From: Anaerolineae bacterium
Lineage (GTDB): Bacteria > Chloroflexota > Anaerolineae > Promineifilales > Promineifilaceae
DNA: 64,000 nucleotides
Reading direction: 5' to 3'
Assembly (NCBI GenBank): GCA_019637635.1
Contig: JAHBVI010000009.1
Span: 1-64,000, forward strand
Shown: in pieces, positions 37,201 to 46,452 of the stretch
Position numbering within the stretch: position 1 is the stretch's first letter
Layout: every line of letters starts with the position of its first letter
Program-made: the position numbers and the translations under genes
The notes under the pieces: generated by a model
The model's database searches: none
Told to the model about the DNA's origin: nothing
The model's input: only the letters and a program-made list of their open reading frames with translations

Positions 37201-38322
37201 TTATTGATCCCCCAGACAGGTGCCTAAATTGCGGGCGCTTTGCACCCAGGGATGCTCCAGGGGCACCACTTTTCGTTTGCCTACCACCTGGTCAATGGGC
37301 ACGGCCGTTGTCCCCTGACCGCGCACAGCCACCATCACCCCATATTGCCCCTCCTTGATGTAATGAACACAGGCACAGCCTAACTGGGTGGTCAACAGCC
37401 GGTCTACGGTGGAAGGCGTGCCCCCCCGCTGCACATGCCCCAAAATGGTCACGCGCGATTCCAGGGCGGTGAGTTTTTCTAATTGCTCCGACATGTACAT
37501 GGTGCTGTGAGCACGGCGCGCTTCAATTTCGGCAATGCGTGTTTTGGCCTTCTGGCGCGCTTCCTTGTTTTTCGCTTTTTCCAGTTCAGCTTGCGCCATT
37601 TGTAGTTCGGCCGCAATGTGCTGGGGCATAGCGCCTTCGGAGACGGCGACGATGCTAAAACCACGGCCGTGACGGTATCGCCGTTTGATTGCCTCAGCCA
37701 CAATTTCTACGTTGTATGGTATCTCCGGGATCAGGATCACGTCCGCCCCACCGGCTAACCCCGCCCCCAGCGCCAGCCAGCCGGTATTGTGCCCCATCGT
37801 TTCCACGACGATGATGCGGTGGTGGCTGTGCGCTGTGCTGTGCAGCCGGTCTATGGCTTCGGTGGCAATGCCCAGGGCAGTATCAAAACCAAAAGTCACA
37901 TCGGTCATAGCCACGTCGTTGTCAATGGTTTTGGGCAGGTTGATGATGTTCATCCCTTTTTGCATCAGGCGATAAGAATTCTTCAGCGTGCCACCGCCGC
38001 CCAGGCAGACCAATACGTCCAGGTTGTGTTTGCGGTAGGTCTCCATCATGGTGTCGGTCATGTCTAATTTTTGGCCGCCCATCAGCATTTTGTGGGGTTT
38101 ATCCCGGCTGGTGCCCAGGATGGTGCCGCCGATGGTCAGGATGCCTGAAAGCGTTTCGCCGTCCAGCCGCATGGTACGGTCGCCCACCAATCCATGAAAG
38201 CCATCGCGGAAGCCAATCACGTTCATGCCCATGCCCAGGGCGGTTTTACCAATGGCGCGAATGGCGGAATTGAGACCCGGCGTGTCGCCGCCGGCCGTGA
38301 GGATACCTACATACTTTGTCAT
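37201..38322 (-). CDS. pfkA: 6-phosphofructokinase
   Basis: 373 residues. Nucleotide loop [20 protein letters not shown]. The phosphoryl-donor signature is [11 protein letters not shown] and the fructose-6-phosphate site is LPKTIDNDV, followed by GFDTALGIA and [12 protein letters not shown]. The combination of Gly at the GGDGT position and Lys in PKTIDND is found in ATP-using group-III enzymes as well as near PPi enzymes, so the donor should be tested. A basic, coiled-coil-like insert (residues about 238-272, [19 protein letters not shown]) is unusual for the short form. Single gene, convergent with icd. Confidence 0.88.
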   Translation of the reverse strand: MTKYVGILTAGGDTPGLNSAIRAIGKTALGMGMNVIGFRDGFHGLVGDRTMRLDGETLSGILTIGGTILGTSRDKPHKMLMGGQKLDMTDTMMETYRKHNLDVLVCLGGGGTLKNSYRLMQKGMNIINLPKTIDNDVAMTDVTFGFDTALGIATEAIDRLHSTAHSHHRIIVVETMGHNTGWLALGAGLAGGADVILIPEIPYNVEIVAEAIKRRYRHGRGFSIVAVSEGAMPQHIAAELQMAQAELEKAKNKEARQKAKTRIAEIEARRAHSTMYMSEQLEKLTALESRVTILGHVQRGGTPSTVDRLLTTQLGCACVHYIKEGQYGVMVAVRGQGTTAVPIDQVVGKRKVVPLEHPWVQSARNLGTCLGDQ

Positions 38323-38344
38323 CTATCACTCTCCATGGGTGTTT

Positions 38345-38410
38345 TGGTGTCAGGTGTCAGGTGTCAGGTTTAATCGTCTCCTAACACTTGACACCGGGCA
38401 CATGACACGT
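38345..38410. repeat. Family I palindrome (iterated GTGTCAGGT word)
   Basis: GTGTCAGGTGTCAGGTGTCA on the left and ACACTTGACACCGGGCACAT on the right form an imperfect hairpin in the spacer between the divergent pfk and thiD genes. The same word is inside fdhF. Confidence 0.7.
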
Positions 38411-38451
38411 ATTCTTTTTAGATTCTAAAGGTTTTTGGGAGATTTGTCGCT

Positions 38452-39279
38452 ATGGTTACGAAACAAGGTTTCGCCGATATGCCCCCGAAAGTGCTGACAA
38501 TTGCCGGGTCGGACAGTGGCGGGGCGGCGGGATTACAGGCGGATTTGCGTGCGTGGGCAATGTTGGGGGCATATGGCATGAGTGTCGTCACGGCCGTGAC
38601 CGCCCAAAACAGCGTCTCCGTCGAGCGTGTCCAGTACATGTCACCTGAATTTGTGGCCGACCAACTGGATGCGGTGCTGTCCGATTATGGCGCGGTGGCT
38701 ATCAAAACCGGCTTCATCGGCCAGACCGATCTCATCATCACCATTTCCGCCAAATTGCAGCAGTATGGCTGCCAGAACATCGTCATTGACCCGGTGTTGG
38801 TCACCCATCGTGGCCAACCGATATTTGCCGAGGCGGTGCGTATCCATTACTTGCGCTACTTGCTGCCGCTGGCTGATTTGCTGACACCGAATGTGATGGA
38901 AACGGCCGTGCTCCTGAACAGCGCCATTCCCGACCCCAGCGATCTGCACCGGCTGGCGCATCTGGCGGCCGAACTGCACCGGCTGGGCGCCAAGAATGTG
39001 CTGCTCAAAGGAGGCCGGGATGGGGAGGATGTGGTAGATATTTTCTACGACGGCCGTACCACCCATGAATTGCGCTCTCCCTACATTGAGACGGACAACA
39101 CACATGGGGCCGGTGACACGCTGTCGGCGGCCGTCTGTGTGGCGCTGGCGCGGGGAGAACGGTTGAACACGGCCGTGTACCTGGCCCACCAATTTACCCA
39201 TCAAGCCATCCTAAACGGCGCAAACTGGCAGCTAGGCGCCGGGCATGGGCCGGTTTTTCCCGTGATACGCGATGCGTGA
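38452..39279 (+). CDS. thiD: Hydroxymethylpyrimidine/phosphomethylpyrimidine kinase
   Basis: 275 residues. N-terminal VLTIAGSDSGGAAGLQADLR binds substrate. The PfkB/ribokinase-type end has TDNTHGAGDTLSAAVCVALA with the anion hole and catalytic Asp. It phosphorylates HMP and HMP-P for thiamine synthesis. No other thi gene and no TPP riboswitch is nearby, so it may serve salvage. GGGAG lies about 11 bases before the ATG. MPPKVLTIAG at 38479 is a possible alternative start. Confidence 0.92.
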   Translation: MVTKQGFADMPPKVLTIAGSDSGGAAGLQADLRAWAMLGAYGMSVVTAVTAQNSVSVERVQYMSPEFVADQLDAVLSDYGAVAIKTGFIGQTDLIITISAKLQQYGCQNIVIDPVLVTHRGQPIFAEAVRIHYLRYLLPLADLLTPNVMETAVLLNSAIPDPSDLHRLAHLAAELHRLGAKNVLLKGGRDGEDVVDIFYDGRTTHELRSPYIETDNTHGAGDTLSAAVCVALARGERLNTAVYLAHQFTHQAILNGANWQLGAGHGPVFPVIRDA

Positions 39280-39352
39280 CCGGAACGACATCACGCATCA
39301 CGTATCACGCCAATTTGCACCTTATCACTTACCACATATAATCCCCCTAACA

Positions 39353-39368
39353 TTCAAAACGTTTTGAA
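39353..39368. promoter_or_regulatory. Perfect 16-base palindrome TTCAAAACGTTTTGAA
   Basis: It lies 13 bases upstream of the start of a GbsR/MarR-type regulator, just before the ribosome-binding site, so it is a good candidate for an autoregulatory operator. No second copy was noticed. Confidence 0.6.
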
Positions 39369-39381
39369 CGTAGGGGAAATT

Positions 39382-39918
39382 ATGCACGAAACATTAATTG
39401 GCGTTAACGAGAGTACCGTAGCCGGAATCGGCCGGTTGGCCCGCTTTTTTGGCTTTAATGATGTCATGGGGCGGCTCTATGGCACTTTGCTGCTGAACCC
39501 GGAACCATTGTCGTTGGATGACCTGGCCGACCAGCTACAAATCAGCAAGGGTTCGGTGAGCATGAACATGCGTGACCTGGAGCGCTGGGGGATGGCCAAG
39601 GAAGTCTGGATGCGCGGTGAGCGCAAGAAGTATTACCAGGCCGAATCGGACATGTGGCAGGTCATTCGCAGCGTTATCAACAGCCGCGAACGGCGCGAGG
39701 TGCAAATGGCACTGCAAGTCCTCGGCGAAAGCATTACCAAACTACAATCCGCCCAGGCGGAGTTGACCCCCGAAGAGCGTGAACTGGCCGAATACTACCT
39801 GGAACGCATTGCGGATTTGCAGGGCTTTTTCCAGTTTGCCCAGATGGCGTTGGAAACGGTGATGGGCAAAGCGGACTCGATTGATTTCGAGGCCGTGACG
39901 AAGATTGAAATTGGGTGA
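39382..39918 (+). CDS. GbsR/MarR-type transcriptional regulator
   Basis: 178 residues from the ATG at 39382 (AGGGGAAATT upstream). The winged-helix core is DLADQLQISKGSVSMNMRDL, followed by ERWGMAKEVWMRGERKKYY (recognition helix and wing). The C-terminal half is a long helix for dimer contacts (MALQVLGESITKLQSAQAEL). GbsR proteins often repress osmoprotectant uptake, but no such genes are adjacent, so the target is open. The perfect palindrome upstream suggests self-repression. The stop falls in a family B palindrome. Confidence 0.82.
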   Translation: MHETLIGVNESTVAGIGRLARFFGFNDVMGRLYGTLLLNPEPLSLDDLADQLQISKGSVSMNMRDLERWGMAKEVWMRGERKKYYQAESDMWQVIRSVINSRERREVQMALQVLGESITKLQSAQAELTPEERELAEYYLERIADLQGFFQFAQMALETVMGKADSIDFEAVTKIEIG

Positions 39919-39974
39919 TTGGAGATTAGAGATTGGAGATTGGTCAATCTCCGATCTCTAATCTCCAATCTCTT
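39917..39974. repeat. Family B palindrome
   Basis: TGGAGATTAGAGATTGGAGA and CTCCGATCTCTAATCTCCAA. It ends 10 bases before the next gene start. Confidence 0.8.
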
Positions 39975-39983
39975 CCCTTTCCT

Positions 39984-40517
39984 ATGATCATCGCCATCGG
40001 ATCCACCAACCCCGTTAAAGTCACGGCCGTAACCACCCACATTTCGCGCCTCTGGCCGGAAGCACAGGTTGTCCCCGTGGCTGTGCCCAGCGGCGTCAGC
40101 GCCATGCCCCTGAGCGACGCGGAAACAATTACCGGGGCGCAAAACCGGGCACGGGCGGCGCGGGCCGCCTTAAACGCCGACCTGGGCATTGGCCTGGAAG
40201 GCGGTGTACACCAGGAGCCATTCGGACTGGTGCTGCAAGGCTGGGTGGCGATTGCAGCCAGCGACGGCCGTACCAGCCTGGGTGGTTGTGCCCGATTACC
40301 CCTGCCAGAACACATCGCCCGGCGGGTACAAGACGGCGAAGAATTGGGCCACGTAATGGATGACGTCATGGGTGACCACAACACCAAACAAAAAGGGGGT
40401 GCGGTCGGCGCATTAACCAATCATCTGGTGGTGCGCGGTGAGGCATTTGCCACAGCCGTCGCCTACGCCCTGGCCCCTTTTGTTTCACCGCACTTATATG
40501 ATGCGGTGAACTTCTAA
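39984..40517 (+). CDS. Non-canonical purine NTP phosphatase (YjjX-like)
   Basis: 177 residues from the ATG at 39984. The longer frame upstream is repeat sequence. N-terminal MIIAIGSTNPVKVTAV is the family start. Conserved blocks are VPSGVSAMPLSDAETITGAQ, GIGLEGGV and LPLPEHIARRVQDG, followed by GDHNTKQKGGAVGALT. It removes phosphate from ITP/XTP to keep the nucleotide pool clean. No strong ribosome-binding site is seen because the palindrome directly precedes it. Confidence 0.88.
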   Translation: MIIAIGSTNPVKVTAVTTHISRLWPEAQVVPVAVPSGVSAMPLSDAETITGAQNRARAARAALNADLGIGLEGGVHQEPFGLVLQGWVAIAASDGRTSLGGCARLPLPEHIARRVQDGEELGHVMDDVMGDHNTKQKGGAVGALTNHLVVRGEAFATAVAYALAPFVSPHLYDAVNF

Positions 40518-40532
40518 AAAACAAGGTTGACA

Positions 40533-41546
40533 ATGACCCAGGAACTCGAACTGATTACTCCCGTTGATCTTTGCCTGCCCAACGGCCGTCTCAACCCGGC
40601 GGCTGTGGGCTGGTCACGCCAACCGCTGCATCGCTGTAATCTAAACGGCCGTTGGCCGCGCAAGAAACGCTGGAACTATTGGGCCATCACCACCGAGAGC
40701 CACCTCTTTTCCGCCACCATCAGCCACCTGGATTACGCCGGGCTGGTCTTCATCTACTACGCCGACTTCCACAGCGGTCAACTCACCGAAGCCACGAAGC
40801 TCTTGCCCCTGGGCCAGGGCTGCCATCTGGCCGATGTCGTCGCTGCCGATGCCGTTTACGACGGCAAGGGGCTGCGGGTGGCCATGCGCCAACAGCCCGC
40901 AGAGGTGGATTTGCAGGTGGAGATGGCAGATTTCGAGGGACGGCCGTTAGCCGCCCAATTCACCATCACCATTCCGCCACAACACGAGACGCTCAACGTC
41001 GTCGTGCCCTGGAATGACCACACTTTCCAATTCACCAGCAAACAGAACTGCCTGCCCGCCAGCGGCACAGTTATCATTGGCGGGCAAGAAACGCTTTTCC
41101 AGGGCGAACAGAGCTTTGCCTGCCTGGACTTTGGCCGGGGCATCTGGCCGCGCCATTGTCGTTGGAATTGGGGCAGCGCTTCAGGCCGGCAAAACGGCCG
41201 TCTCATTGGCCTGAACCTGGGCGGGCAGTGGACGGATGGTACCGGCAGTACAGAGAATGGGATATGCGTGGACGGCCGTTTACACAAACTCCCCACCGAC
41301 CTGACCTGGCAGTATGACAAAATGGCGTTCATGCACCCCTGGCAAATCAGCGACCCGACCGGGCGACTGGAATTGACCTTCACCCCGTTCCTGGAGCGGA
41401 TAGCCGCCAGCAACGTCTGGCTGGTGCGCTCAGAGGTACACCAGATGTTCGGCCATTACGATGGGTTTATCACCACGGACGAGGGGGAAATTGTACCCGT
41501 GAACCATCTCGTAGGTTGGGCCGAAGTCCATGTAGCACTATGGTAG
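40533..41546 (+). CDS. DUF2804 protein
   Basis: 337 residues from the ATG at 40533 (AAGG seven bases upstream). Start block ITPVDLCLPNGRLNPAAVGW. Many Trp and Gly residues fall in paired strands (RWNYWAITTESHLFSATISH; WNWGSASGRQNGRLIGLNLG). The length and the GRLNPAAVGWSR / KRWNYW signature fit DUF2804, a beta-rich family with no assigned function. Starts 15 bases after the phosphatase stop, so probably co-transcribed with it. Confidence 0.82.
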   Translation: MTQELELITPVDLCLPNGRLNPAAVGWSRQPLHRCNLNGRWPRKKRWNYWAITTESHLFSATISHLDYAGLVFIYYADFHSGQLTEATKLLPLGQGCHLADVVAADAVYDGKGLRVAMRQQPAEVDLQVEMADFEGRPLAAQFTITIPPQHETLNVVVPWNDHTFQFTSKQNCLPASGTVIIGGQETLFQGEQSFACLDFGRGIWPRHCRWNWGSASGRQNGRLIGLNLGGQWTDGTGSTENGICVDGRLHKLPTDLTWQYDKMAFMHPWQISDPTGRLELTFTPFLERIAASNVWLVRSEVHQMFGHYDGFITTDEGEIVPVNHLVGWAEVHVALW

Positions 41547-41616
41547 GTGGCGCCACAGCAGCATAAACCCCAACCATGCGCCAACTCAATAAAAAAACAC
41601 CATCCGCTTCAACAAT

Positions 41617-41650
41617 TCTCAATTTGGCTGGCGGCAGATAAATCTGCACC
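41617..41650. repeat. Partial family K element
   Basis: TTCTCAATTTGGCTGGCGGC, then AGATAAATCTGC. It matches one strand of the palindrome at 56489-56530 with a small internal deletion. Confidence 0.6.
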
Positions 41651-41682
41651 AACAGAAGGCAAAGTCGGCAGCATCGCTTCGC

Positions 41683-42729
41683 TCACAAACCTACATCCAC
41701 AGGTGTCGCGGTCTGGTTTGCCTGCTCCCTGCCGCGTGATTTGGCAACCGTCTGGCGGCGGCGCTCCCTGGTAAACAGGCTTTGTACGCCAATGAAAATC
41801 AGCGTCAGCGCGCCCACGGCAATGCGCGTCCACCAGGAACTCAGATTGCCATTAAACTGGATGAGCATCTGAATTAAGCCGGTGACCAATACGCCGAACA
41901 AGGTACCAAAGACGTAACCCTGCCCCCCGGTTAACAGCGTACCGCCGATCACCACGGAGGCGATGGCGTCCAATTCCACGTTGGTGGCATACAGCCCATG
42001 CCCGGAGAGCAGCGAGATGCTAAACACGATGCCTGCCAGAGCCGAACAAAAACCGTTCAGAGCGTAGACGGAGACTTTAATACGGCCGACCGGCAGACCC
42101 ATTAACAGCGCCGACTGTTCACTGCCGCCAATCGCGTAGATGGAACGGCCGTAGCGCGTAAAATGCGCCACATAGATACCCACCACCAGCACAACCAGGG
42201 CGATAATGGCCCCCAGGTTAAGAAACCCCCGCTCCAGGCCCGGAATCGGCAGCCGGTACAGCGCCATCGCCCGGTAAAGCGGGTGCCGGATGGGAATGGC
42301 GTCCAGGCTGATGAAAAAACACATACCCCTGGCAAAAAACATACCCGCCAGCGTGACGATAAACGGCTGCACCTTGAACACGTGGATAATGGCGCCCATC
42401 GTCGCCCCCAACAGTGTGCCCATGAGCAGCATGAGCGGGATAACCACAAACGGACTCAGACCCGCCTTCTCTAGCAATGCGGCCGAAGCCACTGAAGTCA
42501 GGGCAATAACCGCGCCCACCGAGAGATCGATCCCTTTTGACAGAATCACAAACGTCATGCCAATGGAGGTGATCAGCAAAAAGGCGTTATTGATAAACAG
42601 ATTAAAAAACGCCTGCGGCTGCCGCATCCCTTTGTATTGCAGATAGCCATACAAATATAAGACCGCAAAGACGCCAATCGTCGCCAACAAAGGCATAAAT
42701 TTCCGATCAATCTTCAGTCGCTCCATCAT
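41683..42729 (-). CDS. Sugar ABC transporter permease (YjfF-like)
   Basis: 348 residues, about nine or ten membrane spans of the BPD_transp_2 (RbsC/AraH) family. Signature segments are GMTFVILSKGIDLSVGAVIA and IASVVIGGTLLTGGQGYVFG. Last gene of the importer operon; its start overlaps the previous permease stop (ATGA, 42726-42729). With YtfT-like and YtfR-like partners it forms a heterodimeric furanose-type importer. The arabinose genes nearby make L-arabinose (perhaps arabinofuranose) the likely cargo. The C-terminal 25 residues are polar and basic. Confidence 0.88.
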   Translation of the reverse strand: MMERLKIDRKFMPLLATIGVFAVLYLYGYLQYKGMRQPQAFFNLFINNAFLLITSIGMTFVILSKGIDLSVGAVIALTSVASAALLEKAGLSPFVVIPLMLLMGTLLGATMGAIIHVFKVQPFIVTLAGMFFARGMCFFISLDAIPIRHPLYRAMALYRLPIPGLERGFLNLGAIIALVVLVVGIYVAHFTRYGRSIYAIGGSEQSALLMGLPVGRIKVSVYALNGFCSALAGIVFSISLLSGHGLYATNVELDAIASVVIGGTLLTGGQGYVFGTLFGVLVTGLIQMLIQFNGNLSSWWTRIAVGALTLIFIGVQSLFTRERRRQTVAKSRGREQANQTATPVDVGL

Positions 42730-43793
42730 GGCTGCACCTCTTTTCGCTCGAATACCCGGCCCAGCACTAGCTTTGTCTGGTCAGAATAGAGCAAGATGAC
42801 GATGAGAACCACCAGGGCTTTGATGGCCGAGGCGGCCATGGCGGGCACCCCCAGGGCATACATGGTGGTGGTGGTGCTTTGAATGATCAGCGCACCAATG
42901 ATGCTGGCAAAGAGCGAAAAACGGCCGCCGGTCATCAATGTGCCGCCAATCACCACTGCCAAAATCGCGTCCAGTTCCAGGTTTAAGCCGGCGTTATTGG
43001 CGTCGGCGCTTTTGACGTTGGAGCTATAAATAAGCCCGGCCACACCGGCGCAAAAACCACAAATGGTGTACACAATCAGCTTGATATTTTTCTCGCTGAT
43101 GCCGCTGAGATAGCTGGAACGGCCGTTAATGCCCACCGACTCCACAAACAAGCCAAATGCCGTGCGCCGCGCCAGCAGCCAGGTGAGCAAAAAGACAAAG
43201 GCCACAATAAAGAGCGCAAAGGGCAGCCCCAGCACATAGCCGTTGCCAATGAAAAAGTAGCGGCTGTAATAAACGGTGATAATCTGGCCGTTGGTGATCA
43301 ATTGGGCGATGCCCCGGCCGGCCACCATCAGCACCAGAGTGGCCACCATCGGCTGAATTTTGCCTCTGGAAATGAGCAGGCCATTCCAAAAACCGCAGGC
43401 CGTAGAAACCAGCAGCGCTGCCAAAATACACAACCACAACGGCGTATAGGTGACATCCTTGATCAACTCCTCGGAGCTAATCAACTGCCGCGCCAGCGCC
43501 GGATTGATGAGCACGGTGGCCGTTGCCGCCGAAATGGCCACCACCGCGCCCACCGACAAATCTACACCGCCGGTGGCAATGACCATCGTCATGCCAATGG
43601 ATAGCAGCATCAAAATCGAGCCACGATTGAGAATATCAATGAGAAAGCCGGAGAGACGGCCGTCTTTAATTTCAATGTTGTAAAAGCCCGGCGTGAAGAA
43701 CAGATTGAAAAGCATGATCAAGCCCAGGGCTAACAAAGGCCAGAATAATTGGCTGTCACGCAGCCGGTGCCAGGAAAATCGTGAATGGTTCAT
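42726..43793 (-). CDS. Sugar ABC transporter permease (YtfT-like)
   Basis: 355 residues, same family as the neighbouring permease, with SIGMTMVIATGGVDLSVGAV and AVVIGGTLMTGGRFSLFASI. An extra loop of about 15 residues (ARQLISSEELIKDVTYTPL) separates spans two and three. Coupled by 4-base overlaps to the ATPase upstream and the second permease downstream. Confidence 0.88.
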   Translation of the reverse strand: MNHSRFSWHRLRDSQLFWPLLALGLIMLFNLFFTPGFYNIEIKDGRLSGFLIDILNRGSILMLLSIGMTMVIATGGVDLSVGAVVAISAATATVLINPALARQLISSEELIKDVTYTPLWLCILAALLVSTACGFWNGLLISRGKIQPMVATLVLMVAGRGIAQLITNGQIITVYYSRYFFIGNGYVLGLPFALFIVAFVFLLTWLLARRTAFGLFVESVGINGRSSYLSGISEKNIKLIVYTICGFCAGVAGLIYSSNVKSADANNAGLNLELDAILAVVIGGTLMTGGRFSLFASIIGALIIQSTTTTMYALGVPAMAASAIKALVVLIVILLYSDQTKLVLGRVFERKEVQP

Positions 43794-45340
43794 GTTGTCC
43801 CGCTCTCGGCGCTACTCGCGGCGCCACTTCCCGCCATGACGCGCATAATGGTGTGTTCGTCAACTTCGCCGGAAAACTCGGTCACTTTTTGCTGGTCACG
43901 CAAAACGGCGATGCGGTGGCTGGTGCGCAGCACTTCTTCCAGTTCGGAGGAGATGAAGATACACGCCTTGCCTTCTTCGGCCAGTTCCAGCACCAGTTTT
44001 TGGATTTCTGCCTTGGCGCCAATGTCAATGCCGCGTGTGGGTTCGTCTAGAATGAGTACCTGGGGATTGGTAGCCAGCCAACGCGCCAGAATGACCTTTT
44101 GCTGGTTGCCGCCGCTCAGGTTTTTCACGTGCTGCTCGGCGGTGGGGGTGCTGATGTTCAGCATCTTGATGAATTTGTCGGCCAATTCTTGCTGCTGCTG
44201 CCGGCTGAGGCGCTTGAACCAGCCGCGATTGGCTTGCAAGGCCAGGACAATGTTTTCACGGACGGTCAAATCCTCGACGACGCCATCAGCCTTGCGGTCT
44301 TCGGGGCAAAAGGCGATGCCTCTGGTGATGGATTCGGCCGGGGAGAATTTGTGAACCTCTTGCCCGGCAAACGTGAGGGAGCCGCTGTCCGGTTTGTCCA
44401 CGCCAAAGAGCAGGTGGGCGGTTTCGGTGCGCCCGGAACCCAACAGCCCGGCAAAACCCAGCACCTCCCCGGCGTGCAGCTCTAAATCGAAGGGTTGCAT
44501 GGAACCTTTACGGCCGTAGTCCCTGACCTGTAATAGCGGCTCTTTTTGCTGATGTTGGCCGCTCATCAATTTAATCTGGGCCATATCATTAAAGTCGCCT
44601 ATCGTGCGGCCGAGCATCAAGGCAATCAGTTCCAGGCGGGGCAGGCTGGCGGTCTCATAGGTACCCACCAGTTTGCCATTGCGCAAAATTGTCACCCGGT
44701 CGGTCACGTCATAAATCTGATTGATGAAATGGGTGATGAAAATAATGCCCAGCCCGTCCTCTTTCAATTTGCGCAAGACCTGGAAGAGATTTTCCGTCTC
44801 GTGGGTGTCCAGGCTGGAGGTAGGTTCATCCAGAATGAGGATTTTGGCGGAAGAGATTTCCAGGGCGCGGGCGATGGCCGCCATCTGTTTAATGGCGATG
44901 GAGTATTCGCCTAAATCTCTGGTGACATCAATAGCTACGTCCAGGCGGGCCAGAATTTCCCGCGCCCGGTTTTGCATCCCCCGCCGGTCAATGCGGCCAA
45001 ACTTGCGTGGCTCACGGCCGATCAGGATATTCTCGGCCACCGACAGGTTGTCACACAAATTGATCTCCTGGTAAACGGTGCTGATGCCCAGCGCCTGGGC
45101 GTGCTGCGGCGATCGGGCTTGCACGGGTTGGCCTAGCAGGGTGACACGGCCGTGATCCGGCCGTTCTACCCCGGTGATAATCTTGATCAGCGTAGATTTC
45201 CCGGCCCCGTTTTCGCCCACCAACGCATGAATTTCGCCCGCATTCAGGACGAAATCCACATTCTCCAACGCCTGCACGCCGGGAAAACTCTTGGAAATAC
45301 CTTGCATTGTCAGGAGGGTGGCGGCTGGTTCTGTGGGCAT
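43790..45340 (-). CDS. Sugar ABC transporter ATP-binding protein (YtfR-like), two ATPase domains
   Basis: 516 residues from the ATG at 45340 (TTAGGTGA upstream; a GTG three codons earlier is possible). Domain 1: GENGAGKSTLIKIITG, signature-like YSIAIKQMAAIARALE, Walker B ILILDEPTSSLD. Domain 2: degenerate Walker A GLLGSGRTETAHLLFG, intact signature LSGGNQQKVILARWL, and Walker B VLILDEPTRGID. This asymmetry is normal for sugar importers of the RbsA/AraG class. It energises the two permeases encoded directly downstream. Confidence 0.93.
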   Translation of the reverse strand: MPTEPAATLLTMQGISKSFPGVQALENVDFVLNAGEIHALVGENGAGKSTLIKIITGVERPDHGRVTLLGQPVQARSPQHAQALGISTVYQEINLCDNLSVAENILIGREPRKFGRIDRRGMQNRAREILARLDVAIDVTRDLGEYSIAIKQMAAIARALEISSAKILILDEPTSSLDTHETENLFQVLRKLKEDGLGIIFITHFINQIYDVTDRVTILRNGKLVGTYETASLPRLELIALMLGRTIGDFNDMAQIKLMSGQHQQKEPLLQVRDYGRKGSMQPFDLELHAGEVLGFAGLLGSGRTETAHLLFGVDKPDSGSLTFAGQEVHKFSPAESITRGIAFCPEDRKADGVVEDLTVRENIVLALQANRGWFKRLSRQQQQELADKFIKMLNISTPTAEQHVKNLSGGNQQKVILARWLATNPQVLILDEPTRGIDIGAKAEIQKLVLELAEEGKACIFISSELEEVLRTSHRIAVLRDQQKVTEFSGEVDEHTIMRVMAGSGAASSAESGTT

Positions 45341-45356
45341 GAAGTTCACCTAAAAC

Positions 45357-45443
45357 TGTCATTCCGACGAGTCTTCGCGGAGGAATCTTTGTCACTCAAT
45401 TGCTCTAAAGATTCCTCGCTCCGAAGACTCCGCTCGGAATGAC
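45357..45443. repeat. Family H palindrome
   Basis: TGTCATTCCGACGAGTCTTC and GAAGACTCCGCTCGGAATGA, with inner arms GAGGAATCTTT and AAAGATTCCTC. It lies between the binding-protein gene and the ATPase gene. A longer relative is at 51761-51841. Confidence 0.8.
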
Positions 45444-45462
45444 AACTGGAAACGATTACACT

Positions 45463-46452
45463 CTAATACTTCCGCTCCGGCAGCAGTTCGGCGGCGTTGT
45501 CGGGATAATAGACGCTTTCTTCGGAGGGTACCCAATCCGGCAGTTGTTCGCCGTTCACGGCCCGCAGCGCCAGGTCATAGAATTGGGGGCCGAGCAGTGG
45601 ATTACATTCCACCGTCACATTCAGCTTACCGGCGATCATCGCCTCAAACGCGCCGCGTACCGCGTCAATGGAGACGATCTTGATGTCTTCGCCCGGTTTC
45701 AGGCCGTATTCTTCAATCGCCTGAATGGCGCCAATGGCCATGTCGTCGTTGTGCGCATAAAGGCCCACAATGTCGCTGCCATAGTTCTTCAAAAACGCTT
45801 CCATCACTTCTTTACCTTTGGCGCGGGTGAAGTCGCCAGACTGCGAAGCAACGATCTCGATGTTGTCATTGAGCGTTTCCCGGAAGCCGGAATAGCGATC
45901 ATTGGCGGGGGCGGAACCAACCGTGCCCACCAGTTCCACGATTTTGCCGCCTTCGGGCAATAAAGTGTTCATTTCGTTGCCCGCTTTGCGCCCTTCTTCT
46001 ACAAAGTCAGACCCCAAATAGGTGGCGTATAGTTCGCGGGGCACGTCGGCGCGGCGGTCTACCATGATGACGGGGATACCGGCATCTTTGGCTTCTTGCA
46101 AAACGGTTTCCCAACCGGTTTCCACAACGGGCGAGAAGCCGATCACGTCCACGCCTTCAGCGATGTAGGAGCGAATGGCGGCGATCTGGTTTTCTTGTTT
46201 CTGTTGGGCGTCAGAGAAACGCAGGTCAACGCCTAATTGTTCGGCCGTTTCCTTGATGGAGGCGGTATTGGCCGTGCGCCATTCACTTTCCGCGCCAATT
46301 TGGGCATACCCCACCACCAGGTCATCCATGGTTTTGGCTGTTTGCGCGTCGTTGCTTTCGGTGTTGGCCGGTTCATTGCCGCCGGTGGCATTACAGCCAA
46401 TCAGCACAAATGCCAACAGTAAGGCCAAAATGAGTAAACTGAGCTTTTTCAT
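45463..46452 (-). CDS. Sugar-binding lipoprotein (YtfQ-like), copy 1
   Basis: 329 residues. The lipobox LIGC puts the lipid-modified Cys at residue 20. A short polar spacer is followed by a periplasmic-binding-protein type I fold (VVGYAQIGAESEWRTANTAS; IIGF-like GVDVIGFSPVVETGWETVL; VDRRADVPRELYATYLGSDF; GLYAHNDDMAIGAIQAIEEY). It delivers sugar to the permease pair. It is upstream of the ATPase with a family H palindrome between them. It shares about two thirds of its residues with the protein at 46854-47846. Confidence 0.92.
   Translation of the reverse strand: MKKLSLLILALLLAFVLIGCNATGGNEPANTESNDAQTAKTMDDLVVGYAQIGAESEWRTANTASIKETAEQLGVDLRFSDAQQKQENQIAAIRSYIAEGVDVIGFSPVVETGWETVLQEAKDAGIPVIMVDRRADVPRELYATYLGSDFVEEGRKAGNEMNTLLPEGGKIVELVGTVGSAPANDRYSGFRETLNDNIEIVASQSGDFTRAKGKEVMEAFLKNYGSDIVGLYAHNDDMAIGAIQAIEEYGLKPGEDIKIVSIDAVRGAFEAMIAGKLNVTVECNPLLGPQFYDLALRAVNGEQLPDWVPSEESVYYPDNAAELLPERKY

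Noticed and set aside
38345-38451. TPP riboswitch upstream of thiD
   Set aside because: The conserved CTGAGA and ACCTGA blocks of the TPP aptamer are absent; the spacer holds only the family I repeat.
45357-45443. Attachment site or insertion sequence end
   Set aside because: Family H arms look like transposon ends but no transposase or target duplication is present and the element is under 90 bases.
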